The notes: generated from the sequence alone by a model not told the origin. A stretch of 64,000 bases of DNA from Haloplanus sp. CK5-1 (GCF_037201915.1 NZ_CP147505.1:62001-126000), one strand, 5' to 3'; counted from the stretch's first letter, positions 26,528 to 35,571 are shown. Program-made: numbers and translations.

Positions 26528-27637
26528 ATGACGACTGAACGTGAGTACACGGGCGACTACCCCGACAAGACGCTGTACATCCCGGGTCCGACCGAGGTTC
26601 GCGACGACGTCATCGACGCGATGGCCGAACCGATGTTCGGACACCGCATGGATCGGATGACGGACCTCTACACGACCATCGTCGAGGACACGAAAGAGTT
26701 CCTCGGCACCGACAACGACGTGGTCGTCCTCACGGCGTCCGGGACGGAGTTCTGGGAGGCTTCGACGCTCAACCTCGTCGACGAGCACATCCTCTGTACC
26801 ACCTGTGGCAACTTCGGCGAGCGCCACGCGAAGGTGGCCGATCGACTGGGGAAAGACGTCGACCGACTGGCGTACGAGTGGGGGACGGCGGTCAAACCCG
26901 AGGACGTGCGCGGGCGACTCGAGGGCAGCGACACGGAGTACGACGTCGTCACCTGCGTCATGAACGAGAGTTCGACGGGGGTTCGCAACCCGATCGAGGA
27001 GATCGGCGACGTCGTCGCCGAGTATCCGGACACCCGATTCGTCGTCGACGCGGTGTCCGCCCTCGGCGGTGACTACGTCGACATCGACGCCCACGGGATC
27101 GACGTCATCTTCGCGTCGACGCAGAAGGCCTTCGCGATGCCGCCCGGACTGGCCGTCTGTGTCGTCAGCGAGGACGCCTACGACCAGGAACTCGAGAGCG
27201 ACGCCGCGTCTTGGTACGGCGGTTTCCAGCGGACGCTCGACTACTACGATCGGAAGGGACAGACCCACTCCACGCCGGCCATCCCGATCATGCTGGCGTA
27301 CCGCCAGCAGATGAAACACATGCTCGAGGAGGGCCACGAGGAACGCGACCGGCGCCACCGCGAGATGGCCGAGTACACCCGCGAGTGGGCACGCGAGTAC
27401 TTCGACGTCTACCCCGAGGAGGGGTACGAGTCCCAGACGGTGGCCTGCATCGAGAACACGCGAGGCATCGACGTCGCCGAGACCATCGAGACCGTCTCGG
27501 ACCGTCACGACATGGTGTTCTCGAACGGCTATGGCGATATCGCCGAGGAGACGTTCCGCATCGGCCACATGGGCGAACACACCGTCGAGAGCATCGAGAC
27601 GCTGACGGACGCCATCGAGGACGCGGCGGGGCTATAG
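26528..27637 (+). CDS. Class V PLP-dependent aminotransferase
   Basis: The fold and motifs match the alanine-glyoxylate/serine-pyruvate aminotransferase group. The start YIPGPTEVRDDV is typical, the substrate loop is FGERHAKVADRLG, the PLP aspartate region is VVDAVSALGGDYVDID, and the PLP lysine is in FASTQKAFAMPPG (about residue 200). Length is 369. In this group serine or alanine usually donates the amino group. With serA/serB nearby a role in serine metabolism is possible but not shown. The stop overlaps the stop of the convergent ABC permease gene. Confidence 0.85.
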   Translation: MTTEREYTGDYPDKTLYIPGPTEVRDDVIDAMAEPMFGHRMDRMTDLYTTIVEDTKEFLGTDNDVVVLTASGTEFWEASTLNLVDEHILCTTCGNFGERHAKVADRLGKDVDRLAYEWGTAVKPEDVRGRLEGSDTEYDVVTCVMNESSTGVRNPIEEIGDVVAEYPDTRFVVDAVSALGGDYVDIDAHGIDVIFASTQKAFAMPPGLAVCVVSEDAYDQELESDAASWYGGFQRTLDYYDRKGQTHSTPAIPIMLAYRQQMKHMLEEGHEERDRRHREMAEYTREWAREYFDVYPEEGYESQTVACIENTRGIDVAETIETVSDRHDMVFSNGYGDIAEETFRIGHMGEHTVESIETLTDAIEDAAGL

Positions 27638-28456
27638 ATCCGCCTCACGGAACCACAGGAGCCCCAACAGCGGCGGGACGAGGATCCACACGAGGAGCAT
27701 GAGCGTCGCCGACACCTGCATGTTCACGTCGCCGTCCGTGTACAGCGCCCCCTGCAGGAAGGCGTTGGAGACGATTTTGAACGAGCCGGTGGGGTTGATC
27801 AGCCTGAGCATCCGCAGCACTTCCTGTCCGGTGAGCGGGAGCCACGACGGTGCGCCGCCGGCCCCGAAGTAGAAACGAAGCGGGAACTGGACCGCCCCCC
27901 ACAGCGGGACGAAGAGGAAGTAGATACCGACCGCGCCGGCGATGGCCCGCCGACTCGACGACGCCGCCGTCGAGAAGCCGACGGCGATGCTGACGAAGGC
28001 GACGCCCAGGATGGCCGTCAACAGCGTGTATCCGAGATAGGACGCCGCGTCGAAGTTCACGGACGGGACGACGAGAAAGACCAGTGCCGGCAGGAGGAAG
28101 CCGACGGCGATGGGCGCAGCGATGGCACCCGACCGACCGATCACCTTGCCGAACACGACGTCGGCTCGCGAGTGAGGGAGCGAGAGCAGGAGCTTCAGCG
28201 ACCCCGACTCGCGCTCGCCGACGACGGCGTTGTAGGCGACGATCAGCGCGATCAGCGGCACGAGCGTCGTCACGAGGGCGTCGCGGATGAAGATGGAGTT
28301 GAGCACCGCGTTCGAGCTGAACGACTCGCCCGGAGCCGGCCGAACCAGGTAGGCCGCGGCCGCCACCAGCAGGACGAACAACACCGACAGTCCCGCGACC
28401 CACCGCGACCGAACCGCGTCCTCGAAGTCCTTGCGCGCGACAGCGCTCCACGTCAT
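27632..28456 (-). CDS. ABC-2 type permease
   Basis: The protein has about six hydrophobic segments and the block VVGERESGSLKLLLSLPHSR, shared by NosY-like and other ABC-2 permeases. It would form the membrane part of an exporter or membrane-protein assembly transporter with the ATPase encoded just upstream (the coding regions overlap, ATGA). The substrate is unknown; no copper or denitrification gene is near. Confidence 0.85.
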   Translation of the reverse strand: MTWSAVARKDFEDAVRSRWVAGLSVLFVLLVAAAAYLVRPAPGESFSSNAVLNSIFIRDALVTTLVPLIALIVAYNAVVGERESGSLKLLLSLPHSRADVVFGKVIGRSGAIAAPIAVGFLLPALVFLVVPSVNFDAASYLGYTLLTAILGVAFVSIAVGFSTAASSSRRAIAGAVGIYFLFVPLWGAVQFPLRFYFGAGGAPSWLPLTGQEVLRMLRLINPTGSFKIVSNAFLQGALYTDGDVNMQVSATLMLLVWILVPPLLGLLWFREADL

Positions 28457-29370
28457 ACCGACACCTCCTCTCCCTCGGTGTAGGCGATGAACAGGTCCTC
28501 CAGCGACGTCTCCTCGGTCTGGAAGTCTTTCACCGTCACGTCGGCCTCTTCCAGTGCGCCGATGACCGCCGTCTTCGCGTCGGCCTCACAGGAGACGGTG
28601 ACCGTCCCGCCGTCGGTCGACGCCGCGCTCACGCCGTCGAGGGCCCGCACCGCCGCGAGGTCGTCCTCGCTCGCGGCGTCGACGGTGACCGACAGCGTCT
28701 CGCCGCCGTCGACCGCCTCGCGAAGCCCTTCGATGCTGTCCTCGGCGACGAGTTCGCCCGCCCGCAGGATGCCGACCCGGTCACAGACGGCCTCGACCTG
28801 CCCGAGGACGTGACTGGAGAAGAAGACCGTCGCGCCACGGTCGGCCTCGGCGCGGACGATGTCGCGCATCTCGCGCGCGCCGCCGGGGTCCAACCCCGAG
28901 GAGGGTTCGTCGAGGATGAGCAGGTCGGGGTCGCCAACCAGCGCCATCCCGAGGACGAGTCGCTGGCGCATCCCCTTGGAGTAGCCGCCGGCCGCGCGGT
29001 CGGCGGCGTCGGCGATGCCGACTCGTTCCAGCAACGCGTCGGGGTCGGCGTCGACCTCCTTGGATCGCATGGCGAACTCGACGTGTTTGCGACCGGTGAG
29101 GCGGTCGTACACGTCGTACCCCTCGGGCAACACGCCGGTGCGTCGCCGCACCGCGACGCTGTTTCGCTCCGCGTCCAGACCGAGGACGCGTACCTCCCCG
29201 GCGCTGGGGCGGACGAAATCGAGCAACATGTTGATGGTCGTCGACTTCCCCGCACCGTTCGGGCCGAGGAAGCCGAACACCTCGCCCTCGGGGACCGTGA
29301 GGTCGAGGTCGGAGACGGCCGTGACGTCGCCGAACCGTTTGGTCACGCCGTCGAGTTCGATTGCGGCCAT
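28453..29370 (-). CDS. ABC-2 transporter ATP-binding protein
   Basis: Walker A (GPNGAGKSTTINMLL), the signature YSKGMRQRLVLG and Walker B (LLILDEPSSGLDP) identify an ABC ATPase of 305 residues with an extra C-terminal domain, as in the CcmA/NosF group. It is the first gene of the pair with the permease. Its start lies about 50 bp from the left end of the IS6-type element, so the island begins in the promoter region of this operon and could affect it. Confidence 0.88.
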   Translation of the reverse strand: MAAIELDGVTKRFGDVTAVSDLDLTVPEGEVFGFLGPNGAGKSTTINMLLDFVRPSAGEVRVLGLDAERNSVAVRRRTGVLPEGYDVYDRLTGRKHVEFAMRSKEVDADPDALLERVGIADAADRAAGGYSKGMRQRLVLGMALVGDPDLLILDEPSSGLDPGGAREMRDIVRAEADRGATVFFSSHVLGQVEAVCDRVGILRAGELVAEDSIEGLREAVDGGETLSVTVDAASEDDLAAVRALDGVSAASTDGGTVTVSCEADAKTAVIGALEEADVTVKDFQTEETSLEDLFIAYTEGEEVSV

Positions 29371-29869
29371 GGGAACCCCTTGGGGCAGTCCCCGTTAAAG
29401 GGTTTAGGTGTCGCTCGACGGTCGCGTTAAGTTAGAGGATGAGGCGGACGAGTTCTGAGTGCTTATGCCAGAATTCGACCGCCTCAACGGATGTATCGAG
29501 TGGATCGACTTGTCGTTTGTGGAGCGAAAGCGGACTCCCGAGTGGGCGATTCGAGTGGGCATCCGGTGTCATCTCGCCGGTATGTCAACAAGGGATGCCA
29601 GTCAGTTTCTCGATGAGTTGGGAGTCAAACGTAGTCACGTCGCGGTTCACAACTGGGTGCACAAGGCCGATCTACAGCCGATGTCGACGGTGAGTGCGGA
29701 TCAACTTGCGGTTGACGAGAAAGTGATCCGCATCAACGGCGACGACTACTGGCTGTACGGTGCCGTCGATCCCCAAACAAACGAAATCCTGCAGTTCAGG
29801 CTGTTTCCAGCGACGACGAAACAGACGACGCGATGGTTTCTGACCGAACTTCATCGACGATATCGGCTA

Positions 29870-30924
29870 TAGTAACCGTTAGAATTTTTTGCTCGGAGAC
29901 TGTTGTGGGTGGTAGTGGATCATCTCGACGAGATCTCCGTCGAGGAATTGCAAGACGCTCTCGACAACGTGGACGAAAAGAAGCCGACACAACGGCTCTT
30001 AGCGGCAATTGCGTACAAGAATGGTGTAACGCAGACCGAGCTAGCTGAGTGGTACGACGTTCAGCGACGGACCATCTACAGCTGGCTCAAGCGACTCGAC
30101 ACCGACGAGTCGCTTGAGCAAGCCGTGTCTGACGATAAACGAACTGGGAGAAAACGTAAACTTTTAGAATTACAGCAAGAAGAATTCGAGGAAACCGTTC
30201 ACGATCCACCTGAAAAGGTCGGGATCGACGCGCCGGCGTGGACGCCGGCGCTTGCCCAAGAGTATCTCGAAGAAACGTACGGCGTTGAGTATTCACTCCC
30301 GAGTTGTCGGCGGTTGCTGAAAGAAGCGGGATTGAGCTATCAAAAACCACGCCGTTCAGCCGCCGAGGCTGACGAAGACGAGCAAGAAGCGTTCCACGAC
30401 GAGCTCAAAAAAAGCGGCGGGAAATGGACGCCACCGTAGTTTGTATTGACCAAACCAAGAAATCCGTGCAAGTTGAGCCGCGTGCCGCGTGGTTTCCGCG
30501 CGGCACGCGGCCCTCGGTCGAGCTTTCAGGCCAACGTGATTGGACGTGTCTGCTGGGCGCGATCACCGAGGACGGTGATCGCTTCTTCTCTCGATTTACC
30601 GAGTACGTCACGGCCGAACACGCAAAGCATTTCATTTTAGCATTATGTGAAGAATTCGAAGATGACTTGATCGTCGTGTTGGACGGAGCGCCGTATTTCC
30701 AGGCGTCGGCCGTCACGGACCTAGCGGCCCGTGACGACCTCGCCTTCGTGACGTTACCCTCGTATTCACCGGAGTTGAATCCAGTCGAAGAATGCTGGAG
30801 ACAGCTGCAAAAGGCTCTGAGCAACCGCTTTTTTGACTCGCTTGATGAGCTAACAACAGCGATCGACACCGCTCTCGACAAACTCTCTGTTCCTAAAGTA
30901 AGCAATTACTTCTAATGCCTACTA
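29870..30924 (+). mobile_element. IS630-type insertion sequence A
   Basis: The ends are inverted repeats (TAGTAACCGTTAGAA at the left; the complement of TTCTAATGCCTACTA at the right). A TA dinucleotide flanks both sides (29868-29869 and 30925-30926), the usual target of this family. Two overlapping reading frames encode the HTH and the DDE parts of the transposase. The target was the IS6-type transposase gene. Confidence 0.85.
29915..30915 (+). CDS. IS630-family transposase, two frames with probable -1 frameshift
   Basis: Frame one (29915-30439) encodes the helix-turn-helix part (TQTELAEWYDVQRRTIYSWL). Frame two (to 30915) encodes the DDE part: VVCIDQTKK, VVLDGAPYF and YSPELNPVEECW. Frame one contains a run of seven A (30407-30413) just before its stop. 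A slip back by one base there joins the frames as DELKKKRREMDATVV. A strong stem (CCGCGTGCCGCG with its complement around 30479-30510) lies downstream and could stimulate slipping. The GTG at 29915 was chosen by analogy with the second IS630-type element, whose start aligns there. Confidence 0.8.
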
Positions 30925-31188
30925 TAGATGGCGTCGAATTTCTCGTCGATGACGCCGATTATCTAGTGAACGTCCTCGACGAAGACGGGTACCGATTCCA
31001 GATGGTTTCACATGGGAATCGGAATGCCATCGAACGTGTCTTTTGGGAAATAGAACGACGAACCTCCTCATTTGCAACTAGTTTCAGCCATGTCGAACCG
31101 CAGACAGCAGAATCGTGGCTCCAAGCCCTCGCCGTCCGGCACAACTCACGCCAAAGTTAACGCGACCTAGTCGGCCGCCATCGAAAAT

Positions 31189-32196
31189 TTATGGTAAGTG
31201 CTCACATGCACGTCCATCCCCATCTCCATCCAACCCGTCCCCCCCGTTGGACTCGTGATAGATTTGTGCTCCGGCTTGAGTGGCAAAGTCATCACAGTCA
31301 GCATTACCACTTGATCCCGAACGTTGTCGATCAGCTAAAATAGCCAGTTGTTTCCAGTCCGGTAACTCCACCGCGTTGGGCCCCAACTCAAACGTCCGAT
31401 GTAGCCTCACTGACTCTCCTGCAATTGTGGTCCGCAGCTGGATTGTTTTTATGAATCCGTCTTCTCGGATTCGGACAAAGCCGCTTGTCTCACTGTCTGG
31501 AACGGGACGATATGTATGATACGTATGATTCCGAATCGTTGAGACGTTCGTCCGAGTAAAATCTGATTTAAAAAAGGTATCGTATGCACGGAGCCGATAT
31601 TGAGTGAGCGTTAGCAGCGGGATAGCTGTCACATGTCTATCCATAAACTCAGTATTTTCCCACCGAGTAACCGTGTAGTAGACATCATGCGGTGACCCAT
31701 CTGGACCAACTGCACCGAATCGATAATACGTGATTGTATCTTCCGTGTATTCGGTCTTGTTCGTTACAGTCCCATCAGGCAACTCTTTTTCTTTGTCAAT
31801 AATCTGTTGTTTTGCCGTGTGATTACTCGCTATTATCCCAGATCGAGTCACATCGGTTGCATCCTCAACGTTCCCCTCTCTCAAATCATCTGGCCCCTGA
31901 TACCGGTACGTGACGACGTAATCGTGTTCTTCCAGTACGTCATAGTGTGCATTCAATAGTGTCTGAACATTATTGAGCGTGCTTGTGTTTGTGCCCGGTG
32001 GGGGCGAAGGAGTCGGTGTCGCTGTTGGTTCCGGAGTTGGTGATACCTGTGTGGAGGAGTTGGCCACTGATGGTTGTGGGGAGGGACTCTTAGCGATTGT
32101 CGTGTGAGTTTCATTTGTAGTTCCGCCACAGCCTGCTAACAAGAGACAGACAGTACAGATCAACAACACCTTCCTAAGCTGCGGCGGCATCGTCAT
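31189..32196 (-). CDS. Lipoprotein with C-terminal Excalibur-type calcium motif
   Basis: The N-terminus has a hydrophobic stretch ending in a lipobox (LLLAGC), so it should be lipid-anchored on the cell surface. A Pro/Ser/Thr linker follows (about residues 35-70). The central 200 residues resemble the outer-surface domains of haloarchaeal lipoproteins. The last 35 residues contain CDDF...YHESN and DGDGDGRACE, matching the Excalibur calcium-binding motif. The ATG at 32196 gives a normal-length signal; one nine codons earlier (32223) is possible. Codon use is AT-richer than in the core genes, as in the rest of the island. Confidence 0.7.
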   Translation of the reverse strand: MTMPPQLRKVLLICTVCLLLAGCGGTTNETHTTIAKSPSPQPSVANSSTQVSPTPEPTATPTPSPPPGTNTSTLNNVQTLLNAHYDVLEEHDYVVTYRYQGPDDLREGNVEDATDVTRSGIIASNHTAKQQIIDKEKELPDGTVTNKTEYTEDTITYYRFGAVGPDGSPHDVYYTVTRWENTEFMDRHVTAIPLLTLTQYRLRAYDTFFKSDFTRTNVSTIRNHTYHTYRPVPDSETSGFVRIREDGFIKTIQLRTTIAGESVRLHRTFELGPNAVELPDWKQLAILADRQRSGSSGNADCDDFATQAGAQIYHESNGGDGLDGDGDGRACEHLP

Positions 32197-32466
32197 TTCA
32201 GCTTGAGAGTCTTGACGCATCAATTCTTCTGTTCCATTGGAAACGGGGTAGTACAGCTAAATACACCAGCGTGTCGTAGTGAAACGCCGTTTCCCTTGTT
32301 GCCCTCTCTCGGAGCGAGGGATCCACAGCTGAGAACTGCTAGTAGGTCACCACAGCGGTGAATCAGATGTATACTGACTATCTGCCACGAATGGCGTGAC
32401 CGATACAGAGGCTAAACTCAGCACGCCGTCCAAATTGTATGATCCCATTCACCGTGTTTCAAGAGG

Positions 32467-32646
32467 ATGTCATCAGATGCGCCACGGCAGAAAGATATTC
32501 TGTGATTGCTATTCGCTGTACAGCTTTCTCTTGTTGCCGTGATAATCCCAAGAGCATTTCCACTATTCATAATATCCGTCATGATTACACTGGCAGTACT
32601 GGTCGAAGAAGCGGTCCGGCGTCTTGACGAATACTCCAAGGAATAA
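32467..32646 (+). pseudogene. Small membrane protein gene with in-frame TGA
   Basis: From the ATG at 32467 the frame reads MSSDAPRQKDIL, meets TGA at 32503-32505, then continues LLFAVQLSLVAVIIPRAF and on through a second hydrophobic stretch to EEAVRRLDEYSKE and TAA. The whole looks like a 59-residue protein with two membrane segments in which a tryptophan codon (TGG) mutated to TGA. The rest of 32224-32757 shows no other gene that I can support. Confidence 0.5.
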
Positions 32647-32757
32647 ATGCCGCTCACACAGTGGGAACGGGAGGCTGTCTCACCCTCGCTAGCGAGTGCT
32701 GGCTATGCGCCCTCAACTCAGCACGGATCGTGAGAGTTGAGGGATATTAGACCGCTT

Positions 32758-33462
32758 TCATCGATGGTGGACTTGCCGAAGAGCGTCAGCCGTGGCTCGC
32801 CCGGAGATGCGAATGTACTTCTGCGCTGTTGCCAAGTCGCTCCAACCCATGAGCGCTTGAAGTGGTACCGGCGCAACGCCCTGGTAGGCGTGGTAGCTGG
32901 CAGCGGTCGCACGGAGACAATGCGGATAGACTCGGCCATCGATGTCTGTTGCCTCGGCGGCAGCTGTCACTCGTCTATTGACAGTAGTACGGGACCGAGG
33001 GAACGCTTCGTACTGGTCAGTGAATCGCTCCAGACACAACTCCAGCCGGAGCGACAAATCAATCGGGATCGACCGGGCAGAAGCAACCGTCTTCGGGTGC
33101 CAGCGAGCTTCCATCGCTTCTTCCTGTGTAAGTTGCTCATTGTGAGTCGTCTCTTGTGCTGCTTGCCGACGACAATAGCCGCACTCGCAGGGTTCGTGTT
33201 GTGGAATGCGAAGCAGCATCCGATCCCAATCGATCCACTCTGCTCGGAAGTGCGCGATCTCGCCAGCCCGGAGTCCGAGTCGGCCAGCAGCCAGACATAC
33301 GAATCGTGCCTGCAAGTCTCGCGGTTCCGGCAGTGAACTACACGCTTCCAAGAGGAGTTCGAACTCCCGGTCCGTGAGTACATCCTCGTGAGTGTGCCGC
33401 GTCGTCAAGGATTGTCGGTGCTGCTGTGCCCATTCATTCGACTGATGATAGTCGTCCGTCAT
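32758..33462 (-). CDS. Tyrosine recombinase / integrase
   Basis: The 234-residue protein has the catalytic set of the tyrosine recombinase family: the first Arg in GRLGLRAGEI, a beta-strand region SARSIPID, the HxxR box (HCLRATAASYHAY), and the final Tyr in MGWSDLATAQKYIR. An N-terminal DNA-binding domain is short or absent, as in several haloarchaeal integrases. A Cys pair (CECGYC) may bind zinc. Such enzymes insert elements at tRNA genes; a tRNA-Pro gene forms the right edge of this island about 14 kb away. Whether this integrase used that site is unproven. Confidence 0.85.
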   Translation of the reverse strand: MTDDYHQSNEWAQQHRQSLTTRHTHEDVLTDREFELLLEACSSLPEPRDLQARFVCLAAGRLGLRAGEIAHFRAEWIDWDRMLLRIPQHEPCECGYCRRQAAQETTHNEQLTQEEAMEARWHPKTVASARSIPIDLSLRLELCLERFTDQYEAFPRSRTTVNRRVTAAAEATDIDGRVYPHCLRATAASYHAYQGVAPVPLQALMGWSDLATAQKYIRISGRATADALRQVHHR

Positions 33463-33653
33463 CTACCACAAGAGCGCTGTTCTCCCGAGTTGAAAGACAA
33501 CATATCGGTAACAAGTCAACCCAGTGCCGCTGAATATAGAGAGTCAGAGAGTGTATCTGACACACGCCGATCTGAAGTCCTCTAATCGTTCGATTCGTAG
33601 CATCCCCGAAACAAGATTATTAAACCAAGCAACATAAGACTGTATGGAACTAA

Positions 33654-35048
33654 ATGCCATTTTCCTTCGACACCACTTACAAACAGTTAGACTCGGGCCT
33701 CTATTCGAGAGTAACGCCGAAAAGTATCGCTACTCCCGAGATTTTGGTTCGTAACGACGAATTGTGTGCTGATCTCGGATTGGAGGCAGCGAGGCTCGAT
33801 GCTGACGTTCTCGCCGGCCAAAACCGCCTGGAAGAGCCAATCGCCCAGGCGTATGCAGGCCACCAGTATGGGAGTTTTACTGTCTTGGGTGATGGGAGAG
33901 CGATGATTCTCGGCGAACATGTTCACGATGATAATAGATACGATATTCAACTGAAAGGGGCCGGTCGAACCCCCTACTCCGGACGAGGCGATGGCAACGC
34001 AACTGTCAGTTCGATGCTCAGAGAGTATCTGTATTCGTACGCGATGCAGAATCTGAATATCAAAACATCTAGAAGTCTGGCAGTCGTCGAAACTGACGAG
34101 GCAGTCGAACGACGACGGACAGAACCCGGCGCCATCCTCGTTCGAGTGATGAACAGCCACATTCGCTACGGGACCTTCCAGTATGTTGCAGGCAAAGCAT
34201 CTGACAAGCTACAACGATTCACAGACTACGTTATTGAGCGGCACTACCCACAGCTAGAGGATACGGATCGTACATACCTGGAGTTCTTCGATGCAGTCAT
34301 GCAGTCTTCGATCGAGATGGTCGTTGACTGGCTGCGTGTCGGATTCGTCCACGGCGTCATGAATACGGACAACATGAGCATCGATGGAGAGACATTTGAC
34401 TACGGACCTTGTGCATTCATGAATTACTACGACGAGGAGGCGGTCTTCAGCTCGATCGATAAGCACGGGCGATATGCATTCGGAAACCAGCGACCCATCC
34501 TGCGGTGGAATCTCGAACGGTTCGCGAAGGCACTTCAACCGCTGTGTACACATTCGGCGCTCACGTACGACGAACTCGAAGTCAAGCTAGACGAATTCGA
34601 GGAGCGATTCGATGCGCGATACTACACGATGATGCGGAAGAAACTGGGGGTCGACTCAGATGGTACCCGAGAGCTGGTCGATGAATTTCTGGCGTGGCTT
34701 CGCGAATCGAACGCAGACTATACCAATACGTTCCTAGAACTAGAGACGCCTGGGACGTTCGACGACCCAGTGTTTGCAACTGCAGAGTTCGAACAGCTTC
34801 GGGATAGAGTGGCTGCTGTTGGTCTAGACGAGGAGTTGATGCAGGAAGCCAATCCGCGGTATATTCCCCGCAACTACCTGGTCGAAGAGGCACTGGACGA
34901 GTATCTCGAAACTGGGGAGCTATCCACATTCGAGGAGTTACTGACCGTGTTAGCAAACCCCTATACAGCAGAGGATATGGGTTCACGATTTCAACAACCG
35001 CCGCCACGAGAGTTCGATGCGGAGTATACAACGTACTGTAATACTTGA
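33654..35048 (+). CDS. selO: SelO-family protein adenylyltransferase
   Basis: SelO (YdiU, UPF0061) is a pseudokinase that attaches AMP to protein Ser/Thr/Tyr residues in redox stress in bacteria and mitochondria. The family blocks QLKGAGRTPYSGRGDG (nucleotide-binding loop) and FVHGVMNTDNMSIDG followed by DYGPCAFMNYY (metal and catalytic residues) are intact. Length is 464. The C-terminus has a Cys near the end (YTTYCNT), where many members carry a redox Cys or Sec. A TATA-like TTATTAAA lies about 40 bases upstream. It is the only apparently intact metabolic-type gene in this island and is AT-richer than core genes. Confidence 0.9.
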   Translation: MPFSFDTTYKQLDSGLYSRVTPKSIATPEILVRNDELCADLGLEAARLDADVLAGQNRLEEPIAQAYAGHQYGSFTVLGDGRAMILGEHVHDDNRYDIQLKGAGRTPYSGRGDGNATVSSMLREYLYSYAMQNLNIKTSRSLAVVETDEAVERRRTEPGAILVRVMNSHIRYGTFQYVAGKASDKLQRFTDYVIERHYPQLEDTDRTYLEFFDAVMQSSIEMVVDWLRVGFVHGVMNTDNMSIDGETFDYGPCAFMNYYDEEAVFSSIDKHGRYAFGNQRPILRWNLERFAKALQPLCTHSALTYDELEVKLDEFEERFDARYYTMMRKKLGVDSDGTRELVDEFLAWLRESNADYTNTFLELETPGTFDDPVFATAEFEQLRDRVAAVGLDEELMQEANPRYIPRNYLVEEALDEYLETGELSTFEELLTVLANPYTAEDMGSRFQQPPPREFDAEYTTYCNT

Positions 35049-35137
35049 CGGTGATCAGCAGGATGAGTATACGCATCAATCTCAATTGTCCAAAGCGGTT
35101 CCACCCCTCGATGCCATCGCAGACTGGCAGTAAGACT

Positions 35138-35474
35138 GACCGATCCGTGGCTCCGTGAGGAGTATGAGTGTCCTCACAGGGTGGATATTCTCCACTGCTC
35201 AGGCCGGAACGCTATCGTCGGGCTATAGTAGCGTTTGTAACTGTCCGCACACCTGATCGAACGCAGTCATGCGATCAGGTGTGTGATGACTTACAAAGGC
35301 TACTATAGCAAAGGTTGGTGTCGACGAGCTGTTGGGCATTGCAGATCGAGAGAGTCGTATCCGCACATGCAAGGCACGGTTGCCGGTGTCGAAGTGACTT
35401 ACCGAGAAACCGTCAGGAAGTACGTGCAAGATATAGAGCATGACGGCACCGTAGAAAGGGTAGTCGATAAGTGA
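35138..35474 (+). pseudogene. Broken hypothetical gene carrying a MITE
   Basis: Left of the MITE a frame reads LTDPWLREEYECPHRVDIL and then GRNAIVGL. Right of it the same frame continues AKVGVDELLGIADRES and then RIRTCKARLP. Removing the MITE and one TA joins them in frame. A further one-base frameshift near 35385-35395 is needed to reach VTYRETVRKYVQDIEHDG and the stop at 35474. The protein looks helical; I do not recognise the family. The 5' end is not found: frames upstream to selO are closed. The remaining gap to 35571 shows only AT-rich DNA before the next transposase gene. Confidence 0.45.
35226..35305. mobile_element. 80-bp palindromic MITE with TA target sites
   Basis: The sequence is almost perfectly palindromic. 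The ends TAGTAGCGTTTGTAA pair with TTACAAAGGCTACTA, and the core CACACCTGATCG pairs with CGATCAGGTGTG. TA flanks both sides (35224-35225, 35306-35307). The first bases (TAGTA) match the ends of the IS630-type element at 29870, so an IS630/mariner-type transposase could have moved it. It carries no gene. Confidence 0.8.
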
Positions 35475-35571
35475 CTAGAATCCATTGGATAACTCTGCTC
35501 TAACTTTGATCTATAATTTTCATAGGTTATTTACATCAGCGTCCCGTTAAATCAATAAACTGGTTGATAAC

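Larger units (their letters stand above)
29465..31160 (+). pseudogene. IS6-family transposase, interrupted
   Basis: The two parts are 29465-29869 (135 codons) and 30927-31160 (77 codons plus stop). Joined, they give a full-length 212-residue IS6-type transposase. The first part has the HTH-like N-terminus and the first catalytic Asp (ADQLAVDEKVIR). The second part has the second Asp (FLVDDADYL) and the Glu region (GNRNAIERVFWEIERRT). The junction reads RYRL-DGVEFL, with no base gained or lost when the inserted element and one TA are removed. As it stands, translation stops at the TAG created by the insertion. Confidence 0.85.
29420..31167 (+). mobile_element. IS6-type insertion sequence, split by an IS630-type element
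   Basis: The left end starts GGTCGCGTTAAGTT at 29420; the right end is the inverse, AACTTAACGCGACC-like (AAGTTAACGCGACC ending at 31167). This gives terminal inverted repeats sharing GGTCGCGTTAA. One DDE transposase gene lies between. The element is interrupted by a 1055-bp IS630-type element at 29870-30924. No 8-bp flanking duplication is visible, so one side may have been rearranged after insertion. It marks the left edge of the IS-rich island. Confidence 0.75.

Noticed and set aside
32503-32505. In-frame TGA as a selenocysteine codon, tempting beside a selO gene
   Set aside because: Haloarchaea are not known to use selenocysteine, no SECIS-like hairpin is apparent, and the position suits Trp in a membrane segment.
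35283-35474. A 63-residue ORF as an independent gene
   Set aside because: It begins inside the MITE, and its first part is out of frame with the original coding sequence. It is part of a pseudogene.
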